From: Xiphydria camelus
Taxonomy: Eukaryota; Arthropoda; Insecta; Hymenoptera; Xiphydriidae
NCBI GenBank assembly: GCA_963678675.1
Contig: OY783200.1
Coordinates: 20,722,190 to 20,786,189, forward strand
Reading direction: 5' to 3'
Length of the DNA: 64,000 bases
In this document: positions 23,090-36,100 of the stretch, piece after piece
Layout: each line of letters starts with the position of its first letter
Position numbering within the stretch: the first letter of the stretch is position 1
Program-made: the position numbers and the translations under genes
Notes under the pieces: generated by a model
What the model was told of the DNA's origin: nothing
What the model saw: the letters and a program-made list of their open reading frames with translations, nothing else
The model's database searches: none

Positions 23090-24560
23090 TACTCGAGAAA
23101 AGAAAGAAATACAAAATATAGGATCTCTCTCAAAATTGACATATTTCATTGAAAGAAATGAAAATCGAATTATACAGCCTGTAACTCGAATTCTTTCAGT
23201 CAGAAACTACTACGATCACGTCTTTGTATCACGCGAGCATAGGGAAGATCGATACGATGGGACAGAAGTTATTCATAGCTTTGTTCTTATACTCTAAACA
23301 CTTTGCGACAAGCGGAGTTCCTCAATAGCCGACATTAAAAAAGAAATAGGAATCTGTTCATTAACTATTAATTACATAGGCCTACAAAAACCTTTTTAAT
23401 GACCTAGAGGAAATATTGCTCCTAGTGCGCATTAGAGGACAGAGAATGTTTCGCCGATGTGTACGAAGTATGCATTTTTTTAAATTTACTGATTGCTACA
23501 ATTAATTTTGATAGATTTTTTTATGCTGAATCCGATTTCGTTAGCCGAATGATTTTATGTCCGACTTTATGACGCCGAATGACGTAAGGTTCCCGAGGTA
23601 TTCTCACCGAAAAGTGTAATGAAATTACCTTTTCGGCACTTTTACATTACAATATCTCAAAAACCTGACGTAATGGAGTAATTTGGCCAACGAAATCAAA
23701 TTCAACACGTCGAAGACCCTAGAAATTATATAAAACGGTCTCTGGGTCAAAATTGACGTAGGCCTATGTTATATTTACACTTCACCAGGTGTCCCATTTG
23801 GAATAATTCAGATACTTCATATTTCTTAGATTTCCCTATAAAATAATCGTTAACTCATCAATCATCACTTCAGTTTCATTTAATTTTTAGAGTACATAGG
23901 CATCGATTAAGAATTATTCTCAATGCTAAATTTCATTAATTATTCTTCTACAATTACTTCTATAGCACGTACATCTTTCCATAAAATTTCTCAATTTAAT
24001 TATTAATATTTCTTCTCACAAGAATCCTGTAACTGACCTCAGAGCTGCCCGATCAATAAACAAACAAACGCTACATCGAGTCTCGCAATGTCTCGTCGGC
24101 CGTTCAATTTCGCTGGGTTATAGTCGCCAGGAAAACACATAACAGCACTGCAATCGGATCGATAACTCCTCATTAACGGAACGACTTAAAGCCGCACACC
24201 CCGAGTTGAGACGTGCCATTGTCAATATTGCATGTCAACGTACCGTAGACACAGCCTTATCGCAGTGATAAGCGCCGATCCAACAAAACAACGTCTCGAT
24301 CGAGACCCCATGTGTCGTCTCCCCGCGTCAGTCACAATAGGTCGATGCTCAAGCACGCGCGTATCGCGTTCATATACTTCCCCAATCGTCGACGCTGAAC
24401 GTCGACAATTTAGCTATTACGTCCGATTCGTTCAAAGCCACCGCGTGCTCCCTACCAGCCCGCTAATGTAGCGTTGGACCGTTAACTATCCCCCTATCAA
24501 AAGAGCAGCGAAGCTTCGGCTTTCCAACCGACGCCTTCCATCCGGTACCGAGTTTCGAGC
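23090..24560. other. intergenic region between the small minus-strand gene and HYKK
   Basis: The two genes are divergent, so the promoters of both should lie here. It is AT-rich until about 24,030, then CpG-richer up to the HYKK start. A small imperfect hairpin is at 23,590-23,685. Confidence 0.45.
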
Positions 24561-24639
24561 AGTGCCGCGTTGCCTCCCACAGCGAAAACATCCCCCGCGC
24601 GACGCCAGCGAGGCGAATCCGTCACGCGAAGCCAAGGCA

Positions 24640-25719
24640 ATGACCGAGCAGTCGCTTCTTCTGACACCAGGTCAACGCATTCGACCCTGCATCGACAGCG
24701 ATACGGCCAAAATACTAGCCGAGGATCTTTATGGCTTCACAATCGAGAGCATCGATGAGCTGAACGCATACGATGACAAGAACTACCATATTACCTGCAA
24801 GAAAGACTGCACGAATCCTCACATTACGGAAGTGGACAGCTGCGGCTACGTGCTGAAGATCGTCAACAGCTTGGACTCGAGAAAGAGCGACGTCACCGAG
24901 GCGCAGACCGCTATGTTGAACTACCTGAATGACCAGGGCCTCGTGTGTCCTCGTCCCGTGAAGAACTTGGAGGGTGGTTACTATTCCGCGGTATCTCTTA
25001 AGGGAAGTATCGAGATGCACGTGGTCAGATTACTGGTGTACCGTCCCGGGGAGCTGTTGCATCGCGTCAACATCACCGATGACTTGATGGTGGACGTAGG
25101 AAGTTTCGCAGCGACGTTGGATGAGATGCTCCGAGGGTTCTCTCATCCCGCTTACAATGGGCACAGATCTCTATGGATGCTGAGCCAAGTGCCGGAATTG
25201 CGGCAGTTTTCGTTCTCCGTATCGGACGCCGATAAGAAGCACCTCGTGGAGGAGGTGATAGCCAAGTTCGAGAGCGAGGTCCTGGCGAGCGTCGATGAAC
25301 TGGAGATTGGTGTGATTCACGGTGACCTGAACGAGCAGAACATCATCGTGGACGAGCAACGCGCGCGGGTGACCGCTGTCATCGACTTCAATGACGCGCA
25401 GAAGTCCTGCCTGATCTTTGAGCTGGCCATCGCTCTGTGCTACATGATGCTGCAGACGCAGAACGTCGGGACCGGTGCCCACGTGATCAGGGGCTACGAG
25501 AGCGTCAGGAGGTTGACGGACTCGGAGAAGCGCGTGTTGAGGATCAGCGTCTGCGCGCGACTCTGTCAGAGTCTCGTGCTCGGCGCGTATTCTCATCTGA
25601 ACGATCCGCAGAACGAGTACCTCCTCGTCACCCAGAAGCCGGGCTGGACGCTGCTCAGGAAGCTGTGGTACATGGAGCACGACGCGGTTTTAGCGATCTG
25701 GGGTCTCGCTGGTTCGTGA
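24640..25719 (+). CDS. HYKK: hydroxylysine kinase (HYKK / AGPHD1 family)
   Basis: Intact single-exon reading frame of 359 residues, close to the roughly 370 usual for the family. The fold is aminoglycoside-phosphotransferase-like. Seen: catalytic loop VIHGDLNEQNIIVD with His227, Asp229 and Asn234, then the metal-binding VIDFNDAQ with Asp249 in the DFG position, then the membrane-free helical tail ELAIALCYMMLQ. Known: HYKK uses GTP to phosphorylate 5-hydroxy-L-lysine from collagen and protein breakdown. Start choice: an upstream in-frame ATG at 24,562 would add 26 Arg/Pro-rich residues; the ATG at 24,640 (context ggcaATGa) begins the conserved part and is preferred. Codon use is GC-rich, unlike the AT-rich flanks. 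No intron is visible, whereas many animal HYKK genes are spliced, so retroposition is possible, but nothing is broken. AATAAA signals occur from about 26,170 on. Confidence 0.92.
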   Translation: MTEQSLLLTPGQRIRPCIDSDTAKILAEDLYGFTIESIDELNAYDDKNYHITCKKDCTNPHITEVDSCGYVLKIVNSLDSRKSDVTEAQTAMLNYLNDQGLVCPRPVKNLEGGYYSAVSLKGSIEMHVVRLLVYRPGELLHRVNITDDLMVDVGSFAATLDEMLRGFSHPAYNGHRSLWMLSQVPELRQFSFSVSDADKKHLVEEVIAKFESEVLASVDELEIGVIHGDLNEQNIIVDEQRARVTAVIDFNDAQKSCLIFELAIALCYMMLQTQNVGTGAHVIRGYESVRRLTDSEKRVLRISVCARLCQSLVLGAYSHLNDPQNEYLLVTQKPGWTLLRKLWYMEHDAVLAIWGLAGS

Positions 25720-28700
25720 TTATTTGGTAGAATTTGAAAAGTATTACGAAGTGAGAAGTAAGGAAGAAACGCGTAATAGAGAAGGAGAGAAGAAAAAATG
25801 ATTCTCGAAATTATCATATTTAGGATTAAAGAATTGGATAATTCCCCATTTCTGACCAAATTCTATTCGGCTGAATGTCGAAACTCAGAGAAAATGGCGT
25901 AATTCTCAATAATCATCTTTTCTACCTGCTCAATAAGATCCTAAACCCTGATTGCAAAATTTCTCTGAAAAATTTCTGAGAAACTCTCACAAACTCTTCA
26001 GAGAAGTATCAGTGTCAGAAAAAGCAAAAGATTGTGCAGAAAATATTCGTTTCGTGTTTTACTGTACAAGAACTTTTCCGAAAATGTCTGATGAACAATG
26101 GCACATATCTGGAATAATCTGGAAAAATCTACAAAATTTCTGAAAAATTTGGAAAATGTCTGTACACTGTAATAAATTCTGTTGCGTGGATCTATATATA
26201 GACCACTTTTGGCGTTAAATTATAATATCATAAGACCGAATGACACCAGATGTGGTATATATAAGTCCACACAGATGAAATGGTGTTACAAATTAACGTC
26301 CCTTTTTTACTATGTATGTATTTTTACGAAAATTATAAATAATAAAAAAACAAATGAGCGATTTTCAGAGTTTGTCAGAATTGATCAGAATTTTGTCAGA
26401 TGTATTGAGTATCAGAATTTTTCGGACAAGTTATTATGCATAAAATAAAAATAGATATTTTTCGACTTTTCTTAGATTTTCCTTGGCAAACTATAACACT
26501 TCCCTGAAAATTTCTAAAATGTTCTAATTACTACAGAAAGTCAGAGAAAAAGTCAAAATATCTCAGTCTTTCAGAGAGATATTTTTCCATCGTGGTTATA
26601 ATTCTACGCAGTGGTAGATTTTAATTAAAAATTCCTTTGGAAGCTTGTTTACAGACTACGTAGAAAAAAGTTTTCTATTTCATCATACTTACTACATTAC
26701 ATTCAATCCCGCAGATTAAAAATGGGAAAAAGTTGACAATTCGTCAAATTAATTCGTTTCCTCTTTTATTATTATTTATTTATAGGCAGTTACATTATGT
26801 ACATAGATATACCGAACAATAGTACTCTTCGCACGATAATTACGCGTGTGTAATCGTCTGGGAAAGCTAGGAGTTGTGGTATATATAAACAAAAATCGCG
26901 TGCGAGTTTAAAAACGAAGGAAAGTCATTAGGTACCACAAGGCGTGTTAAAGTCGGCAGGGTCAATCCAAAACATTAAAATTGATCGAATGTAACACCGA
27001 ATGAACCTACGTATTGTACGACGTTAAACGGGGAGAAATAAAAATGTTACCTATAGACCCTTTTCTTCCCTTTATTCACTTTCTCCTTATTACAGTTGTC
27101 TAGTATTAGCCCAGTCATATTAGCTTCAAAAAACCGGAGAGCGAACTGAAACGTCTTAGAGATTTCTTGTTCGAGACTGCTTGGAATCGTAATAAGAAAT
27201 TTTATCTGATATTTTTACTTGATCTCGTTACGGTAATATATCTGCACAAATAATTAATCAAAGATCTTACTATGTAACAGCTACATAATTACTGAAATGG
27301 AGCTATTTATGTAACTGATCTCTGCTTTTTGCAGATACATTGTCAGAATTGTCCCATATAAATGTTACATAACACGCCGAATTTTCTTTTGGAATGCTAA
27401 ACAACGCATGAAAACTTACAAATATATGTTTAAAAGAAGCAGCTTTTAGCTCATTTATTATCAGAGGTAATTACAATTCTGAAACATTTCAAAATGTTCT
27501 TCGAGGGAGAAATAATGCAACTTTCTGAGGTCACTAATATTCTTAGCAAATTTCTGAATTCTAATCCCAACACTATCAATAAATCTAAACGCCATTAACA
27601 ATATATAGTACGAGTAACTCAAAGCAAAAAATGACCCATAAGACGATTCGATTCGCTAGAATTTCTAACATGACTGGGCTGCAGCAAGTTCAATCCGAAC
27701 ATCCGTTGTAAGATGGGCTTTTCGAATACCCGAAATATACCATCACTCAACGTCGCGGTACCACCGCAATACCGGTACTCCCTATAGGAATAAATTTGTT
27801 ACAGATGTCGCACCCCTATCCACGTACGTCTTTCTCTTACACCATATATCATTATATATCATTTTATTTAACTCGTCGCAATTCCACCCACTCGAATAAT
27901 ACTCTAATACAATTTATCCCTAACTCTTTTTTCTTCATATTTACTTCAGCTCATTTTGGCAAACCGTTTTTTCAGCTGTAGTGTCGAGGCAAATTTGTTA
28001 TCGGCGAAAATTTGTTCACAGCATCCGCAGGACTCGAGTTCACGCAATCGTCGGCGCTTTTACAGTGGATTTATCGTTGTCTATATGCGTAACGCGTTGA
28101 TAAATTTAATTTGCATACGTTTCGCGGTGATTGCGCGCCCTGCTCGTCAATAGCTCGGTACAAATAATAGTTGCCATCACGTTGGCAAAGAAACGGACAC
28201 CGTCACTGGGAAGAGAAAGCGACTCGATTCGAAATAACTTGTATTCGAATGGCACGAAATAAGTTTTGAATATTCATATATCAATATATACAAATACCTA
28301 TTTGATATAGACTATCTCGCTCAATTAACAATAATTCTACATGACGAATTGCTTCAAAATATTAGTAAACAATAATGTCTTTGTAATTAATATTCCAATT
28401 TATTTTCATAAATCTTTCAATTAATGGCCTAAATGAGTACCTCTCAAACACACGTTTATCCGAACGAAATTTCTCTTCCCAGTGGCAGATAATTACGTTA
28501 ATTATATGCGTTAAGGCAATGCATTAAAATGCATTAAGGGAGAGAGATGAATTGCAGAAAGAAAGATAAGCTCGCATTCCTGACAACGACGAACAAACCG
28601 CGGAATCTTGAACGTGGCGAAGCCCAACGAAAGTCGAGGAATTTTTAATTATTATTACACATTCCTGCGACACATGTGTCAAGATCAAAGCCCGCGGATG

Positions 28701-30180
28701 AGTAAACACGAGCCCACCGGCCAACAATTGAAACTTCGCGTCAACAAACCTTCGCCGTAGACTCTTAACAAAATATTATATTACATTCCCTATATATTTT
28801 ATTGCTTAATAACTATATGTTGGTTTACGCGACGAGCGCGTCGCTCGATCGTTAATATGGGCGCGTACGTGTATTAATCGTTCAATTGATATCTTTTTCT
28901 TCCTTCCCTTTTTATTTCTGTCGAATAGAACACTGTAGATAACTGCGTCATTGCTTTACTATTTCTCAGCATTTTAGGACGTCTTAAATTAGAAACTTTT
29001 AATGCCTACCGGGGAGGGGAATAAATACGTTAAACGCTGTGCGAGCGAGATGGGGTAGTAACACTAATAACGGCTATAATATAATAATCAATAAAACTAA
29101 CGTATAAAATCGCAGACGCAACTGGCGGAATGTGGACAGTCGAGGATAAAACTCTCTTTGGAATGGATTTGGAGATACATGTGTAAGGAAGTAGAGAAAG
29201 AAGAAGAAAAAGGACAAACGTGATCCACGATGCTTAATGCCCAATGGGATTACGATGTCTGCGGATTATGTGCGAAGTATATGCGTTCAGTCTTCATAAA
29301 CGATTTCATCTTTCTCTCTTTAGGAATCAACGAGCGTGAGAACGGAAAATGTAACGAAGAGAGCGTCGAAGAAAAATCATCGGTTCCTGATAAACTTCCT
29401 CGTGTTGTCCAGCTGTGTTTGTCGCTCTGTGTTTGCTTCTCGTGGCTGGCTATAAAAACGTTCATTTTTTCCTATCCACTTTACCCCGTAGTTGCTTCCC
29501 CTTGTTAGTTCACAAAAAAAAGAAGAAACCCGTTTGAAATGCCATCTAGAAACCAATAAAAAATAAGTTTAAAAATATTCCAAAATACTACAAATCGAGA
29601 GGTCGCGATCATTTTTTATCATCTTTACATTGAATATCATAAGAATCTATACAATCTGTATCAATTTCTACAATATTTTATGTAAAATGTATAAGGAACG
29701 ATGAAATTTCTCACATTTTACAGCATTTCAGTATTTATTTCGAAAGAAACGGTGGGAAAACGAAATGTGTTTGAAGCGCGACGAAAATTTTGATTGAATT
29801 AATAATATATATATGAATTTCATAACTGCAATTAATAAACGACTTCATGAAGGAGAATTTACTTTACAGCGTGACTCGACCACGACATACAAAATTCTAA
29901 CAATATCTATAATCATGGAGCTTTGAGACGCAGAGAAGCCTCGAACGAAGTTCGTATCGATACAATAATTCGAAGCTCTTGAAGCAACGAGAGGAAGAGA
30001 TAAAAAACAGAAGGGGAAGGATCAAATATCTGAACTAGGTATTGCATTGCAAGTCGGTAGGTACGATTCGTCGTCATCTGCCCCGGAAACTTTTATTAGT
30101 AGATGGGCTGAATACTATTATAATAAAACCCCAGAGGTATCGTGAAGGACTCATACAAATTTGTCAAAGACGTTTGTGAG
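25720..30180. other. no gene seen between HYKK and the MITE cluster
   Basis: AT-rich, with low-complexity stretches of tttctgagaaa / cagaattttgtcaga type at 25,950-26,600. Short frames present have no recognisable domain. Confidence 0.5.
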
Positions 30181-30187
30181 TTGACTC

Positions 30188-30338
30188 CCAGGCAAACATA
30201 AAGTAATAGTTACGCAGCGGTTATATTACAATTTCTGCATCAACTATATAACAGTTATATAACTGCGATATATTAGCAATGTAACAAAAGGAAATTCTAA
30301 TATAATAGCAACATAACTGTTACTTTGTGTTTACTGGG
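30188..30338. mobile_element. palindromic MITE, copy 1
   Basis: It begins ccaggcaaacataaagtaat and ends actttgtgtttactggg, an inverted pair. The interior is built of gttata / tataac steps. It is related to 30,762-31,075. Confidence 0.65.
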
Positions 30339-30761
30339 TCCGATGTTTCGTGAAGATATCCTTCAATCTTGTACCGTCCAACGATCTTTCAACTCCCCAT
30401 TATATCCCCAGCCAACCAGATTACGTAATATGTATGTAGCTATTATGCAACGCTATTACATAGTTACATATATATACGATATCACGTATAACGCACAAAT
30501 AACATACAGGCACTGCAGAATGTCAGCAACATTCTGATGTATACATTATGTACCACTTACTTAACGATAGTACATATCTATTATGTAATATTTATACATC
30601 TTTATGTACACCTGTAAAATTAAGCTACCGAGAATTGATTAAAAAGGCCTTCGCATCTCTTTCAATGAGCATTTAGCATGTCATGCAATTTCTATGATGA
30701 CATTTCTTTAAACTTGCAATCCAAGTCCTTGATCTCTCCCCTTCGACAAATCAACAACTAC

Positions 30762-31075
30762 CCAGCAAGCATAAAGTAACAATTACGCAGTGGTTATATT
30801 ACAATTTCCACGTCAACCATGTAACAGTTGTATAATGCGCTTATCATATAACTGCATCTATTAACAACGCAACCGAGGGAAATTGTAATATAACTGCAAC
30901 ATTACTGCGTACGGAATGAACACAAAGTAAATTACATAACAGTTACGTTACAATTTCCGTATCAGTTATATAATATTTATATAATGCGCATGTTACATAA
31001 GCGTTACACACTTGATGCGGTAATTGTAATATTACCGCTATGTAACCGTTACTTCTTCGTATGTATTTACTGGGT
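30762..31075. mobile_element. palindromic MITE, copy 2 (double length)
   Basis: It begins cccagcaagcataaagtaac and ends cgtatgtatttactggg. Two head-to-tail cores occur, the second starting at cacaaagtaaattac (about 30,920), which suggests a tandem or nested copy. Confidence 0.6.
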
Positions 31076-31079
31076 AACG

Positions 31080-33036
31080 ATCAAACTACCCCCACTAAAG
31101 CTGCACCGCGTCTCACGCAGCCATACCGTCGAAGCAAACATCCAAAGTGACTCGTAATGTACACCCTGTACTCGTACTTGACGTGGAACTCCAAATATCC
31201 ATACGTCGAAGCAGAGTTATTCACGTGCGATTCACAAGCACCAACATTGAAAATACTTTTTTTTAACGATCCGTCGATACCCGAATTATTGCAGTAACAT
31301 TCCTTGCAGGACCTACAAATATTACTATCTCACCTTTAGCCCTCCGATTGAACTTTAACAAATATATCTTCTCTTCTCTTCCACTCTTTTCTTTTTTTTT
31401 TTTTCAACTCCTGGACAAACGCCAGTCTCGCTCATTTTCTACTGGATAGAGGGGGAAGGGTGGAGAGGGGTGGTTCTCTCGGAGCAACGCCAAATTACAC
31501 ATTTTGCGACCGTTCGTTCGAGAATTATAGTCTAATTTTGACAAAAATTAGGTCTCGGCGCCTTTTTTTTTCTTATTTATCGGAGAACTCGCGAGACAGC
31601 GGCGCGTGAAAACCGCGTTGTTTCAAGTCGCATTACGCAAGCATGACGACGAAAGTTGGTCGCGCTCAAATCGGTGAACGAGAAACTCGTTTAATAATTC
31701 TGATTATGTTAGGATCGCGATTTGGTATCAATTGAGGGACTTTTCAGAATAGAAGTAAATAGAACCCTCAGGAAAAATGAGAATTTCAGATTTTGTTAAA
31801 ACGATAAACTTCCAAATGGCTTCCGATAACTTTAATATTTTAGGTTTAAATTTTTTCTCAAAAATCAATGTATCGCAAATGTCTCATGACTGATCATTTG
31901 AACTATTTTTCTGCAAAAATATGACTTCGATAATAATGAGATTTGTGGGCATAGGGGTATGAATGATAAATGCCCTGCAAAGGAACGAAATCATTGCTAT
32001 ACCAACTTCCAAAACAAGGGAAAAAGGACTGCCAAAAGATCGGGTTATTTATTTCGTAGCACTTCGACCATCAATTTTAAATCAAAGGAAGAATTATGAA
32101 CATATGATTTAAAAACTAACAATCAGTTCAGCGAGCTTCTCGGCTCGTCTAAAGAATCTACATTTTTCACAAGGGTTGCTTTGTTACGAACCCCTCAATT
32201 AATTTATACCCATGTACGGATGATAAAACCATGCGTTCATTACCGAGTAAGTCTTGAAAGATGATCATTTTCATTTTTGTGGCAATTAAACGCCCTACTT
32301 CTGTTCCTATCTCGTCATCCTTCATATATTTAATCGTCAATGCACGTGGCCCAGCAAACACAGAAAGAAAATCATCAAAATCAGCCTGAGAAATATTTCT
32401 ACAGCCGTTGTGTGTGCGTGTGCGCGCGCGCGCGTGTGTGTGTGTGTGTGTGTGATGAATTGTTCTCAGTCAAGAAATAAATAAAAAACATTCTAAACAC
32501 ACTTCAGGATTAAGTATATTTCTTCTATAAAATCTTACTCTCGAATAAATACACTTTCCCTTCATCAAAGAATAAAACAAACTCACGAGGAAGCTTCGAT
32601 TGCGTACTATTTTCGCAACAATTCGAAATATACCTCATCTGTGTTCACTGGGCAGGCTCCGAGTTATTAGTCGCGCCATCGCTAGCGTTCGAACGTGCCT
32701 CCGCGTTCATCCCATAAATGCAGGAGTGCACCGTACTCGAGCTAAACTCGCGCGATGGATATGAGAAAGGCGTATTGTTCAACGAACTCTCGTTATACCT
32801 CGCATTCCACTCGTCCCACAGCGCCGCACGTAAGTAGCTGCTCGCGCGCGCTTCTTACCCAGCAGAAGTACCGGCCTAGTTGCATTCGCGACAGAAGGAT
32901 CTCCTCGCCTTCTCTTCCACCCTGCCTCGCAGCCCCTTCGATCCCCACCCTCGGCCTCGTTCTCGCGCTATAGCTTTTACCTATGAACCTTACCAACGGC
33001 ATTTGAACTACGCATTCGACTTGCGAGCCGCGAAGT
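31080..33036. other. 3' flank of the ADAMTS-like gene, no gene seen
   Basis: Contains a (GT)n/(GC)n run at 32,409-32,453. A minus-strand AATAAA (TTTATT on the plus strand near 32,046) could be a poly(A) signal for the gene ending at 33,037, which would give a 1-kb 3' UTR. The minus-strand frame at 32,167-32,361 has no recognisable domain. Confidence 0.35.
32409..32453. repeat. (GT)n/(GC)n microsatellite
   Basis: An alternating purine-pyrimidine run of about 45 bp with a gcgcgcgcgcg core, able to form Z-DNA. Confidence 0.9.
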
Positions 33037-33137
33037 CTAGCGACAGGATTGGCAGCATTGCTTCTGGTAGAGCGGCACCTGGCACATGTTCATCGCCTTC
33101 ACTCGGCTGCACAGTTGCCAGTGGTCGCTGCAGTCCT
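33037..33137 (-). CDS. nolo: ADAMTS-like gene last exon (PLAC domain and stop)
   Basis: The acceptor ttttttcccctgtcag is strong. The exon encodes [19 protein letters not shown], then [10 protein letters not shown] and TAG. The six-cysteine spacing ending in CC..C matches the PLAC (protease and lacunin) domain that closes ADAMTS-like and papilin-like proteins. Confidence 0.95.
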
Positions 33138-36100
33138 CTGACAGGGGAAAAAACGAGCGGCGTTAACCCTTTAAGTTTTACTGGGAGAATAGTTTCCAAC
33201 CAGAGGCCTGAGTCTCCTAGCTGATCTTTTAATGGGAAACTAATTCTACGCAAGATAAATGTAAATTCTAATACATATGAAAAAATAATATAAATAAGTA
33301 AGGTAAGGTGGGGTAAGAGCGTACCAAAAATAGACGGGACAAGTACATTACATCAACATATCAACAAAAACAATAATTTAGATTAGCAACTGCGAAAATA
33401 ACTCTTAGATTTGAAAAACAGCTTAATTAACGCTTAAACAGCTTAATACGTACTCACAAAAAATTACAAATTAAAGATGCCAGCACCATTCGTTAAGAAA
33501 TTTCAATAGAAATTGATATGAGGCACTTGCCCCGTCTATTTTTTTGTACGCTCTTACCCCACCTTACCTTATCTATAATTTTAAAAAATATGAAGATAAT
33601 TTTTTCATGGCAAGAAATATTATATAAGTACATAAAAAAAGTTCATATAATGTGTTTTAAAATGGGTCCCAGTCTTCTGCCACTTAAAGAGTTAATCAAG
33701 GGCGTAACTCCCCGAAACTCTCGGAAACTTCTCGGGAAAGTGAAGTTCTGAGATGTTCGAAGGTGTTACCTGGCGACTGCGGACACGGCGACCCTCTGCA
33801 AGTCTTCATGACGGACGGTCTCGTTATGTCCCTACAGGCGTTGCCGGCCGGTTTCTTCGTACCGTACCAGACACACTGCAGGGTCCTGTATTTGATGCCG
33901 TCCTGCTGGCAGGATGCCGTACACTGCAACATGTCCGTGACGGGCATTTTGTTTAGCTCGTGGGAGGCGTAGGGCGAAATGAGATAAGATTGTCCCAGTG
34001 GACATTTTTCTCTGCCGAATCTCTATAAAAACTGTGCAGAAAACTCTGCCGAAAGTTTCTCATTTCTCGGCGAAAATGTTCCAATTTTAAGAACTAGCAG
34101 ATATTTCAGCAGAGCTGACAGAGACTTTGACAGGGCCGGCAAAGATTTCAACGGAGTTGGCAAAAATCTTCTCCGAGTCCGCAAAGTCTGCGGAATTTTT
34201 CAAAGTCTGTAAGAATTGCGCGAACGTCGATGAAGTCCTTACGAACTCTACTAAAATATCTGCGAACTCCGCTATGTCTGCCAAAAATTCTGCCAGCTCT
34301 GCCGAAGTCTTTAGCGGCTCTGTTATTTATCTATCAGCGGTTAAAATTTGAAAATTCGCAGAAACACAGCAGACTTTCGGCAGAGATTTTTACAAATGTT
34401 TTACGGAGGTTTGGTAAATATTTGTAGTGCCTTCATCTTCCCCCGCGCTTTCTCACTATTCACTCTCTCCCTTCGTCTATTATCTCTTAACCCCTTGACA
34501 TACAATGACGTCTGGGAGACGTCATTAATTTCATGTGGCGCATTGTAGCAAATTCCGTTTTATCTGTATGTCAAGGGATTAATGTACTTATATTTCGTAT
34601 AATTTAAAATTTGCCAGCTGGAACATTCTGTTCAAAAAACCTCTGGCATTCATGTAATTGCTTCTGTTACCATTGTTATTAATTCGTTTAACTCTTCACA
34701 AAGAAGATAAGAATGCTTGTTTACTGCACTCACCTTCGACCAATCCCCAACGCGCCAGACACCCTTGCACGCATCGTTATAGCATTCCTGCCGTTGAGGT
34801 GGCCTCACAGCATCATCGCATTTGTGAGGACCCAGAACTGTAACGTTCTGTGTACCGTCATCGTCTTCCTCGAGAATTCGACAACTGACCTCGCGCCTTT
34901 GCATCGCTGGAAAATATTAATGACTCACAAATTTCTAGAATGCCCTTACATCAGAAGAAAGATGAAAACTACAACTGAGACGATAATTGCAAGAACTTTT
35001 TAATTTGTAATTTTTTTATATGCAGGGATCAATATTGGATCTAGTTAAAGACGCCAATAGCTGTCCTCTTGACTAATGATGAACCGGCGAGATAATAATT
35101 ACCTTAAGCTCGAACTAGCTATTGTCGGTCAATACTTAAAACCACCGATTCATCGTTGTCGTCGATGGGACAAGTATTGACGAATTCAGTTTAATCCAGT
35201 ATTAACCCAGTATTAAATGTATAATTAATGCAAAATTATATATTTCAAATGTAAATGATGCTTCTTCCATAATTACTAACATCTATCAGCATCAGATATG
35301 AGCAACATTGAAAAAAGCAAAGTGATCAGACAAAGAATTCGTAGCTAGATGAAACAGTACCAAATCAAGGATAATGGGTTATGATTAGTGCGTATATAGG
35401 ATTCAGTCGCGAGATAGGTACCTGTCTTCCTATTGAAGCAACGCGAGGACTCGCAAGGCGTCCACTCGCCGGCGTACCATTGGGGACACCTTTCGGAGCC
35501 GCAGGACCTCACTTTCTCCGGCATTGGAAACCCGGCGTCTTCGCAGAGGGTGACGCCGATTACCGTTTTCGGCGATATCCTGGTCGAATTGGCGATCGGT
35601 GTCAAAGAGCGAACAGTGCACTGGGCCCCTCTCATCTATCACAAGAACAACATGAAATATGAGCAGGTAATGATCAGAAATGCCAGACTAAGAATTGCCA
35701 ATAAAATTAATCCGAAAGCTTCGAACGATTTTGCATACCTGAAAGCCACCTCCACCACAGGTCTGGGAGCACGCGGACCACTCCGTCGTCACCCATTCAA
35801 ATATCAGATCGTCCCTCGAAGCTGACGACATGAAAGCAAACGATGAACATAAACGAATAGAGGCGCTTGTCACGAAACCACTAAGGATCTCAGAAGTTTC
35901 ACTCGCGTAAGCTTACATTTCTCCGAAGTAACGACAGGGCTGGTCGAGGCGTTCACCAGTGTCGATGCCTCTTCCTCTTCCAGGTTGCTCTGCGTGGACG
36001 TCCTCCCGTTCGAAGACATCTGCAAAATACTGACTTCCGCGCTGTTTTCCTCCTCCCGAAGCGCGCCGGGAACGTCCTCGATGTCGTCTCGATACACGGT

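Noticed and set aside
25171..25680. 169-codon minus-strand frame
   Set aside because: Antisense shadow of the HYKK coding sequence.
34087..34351. Frames with repeated FAD/FAN or SAK/SAE peptides on both strands
   Set aside because: They come from the tctgccgaa-type simple repeat; no evidence of selection for coding.
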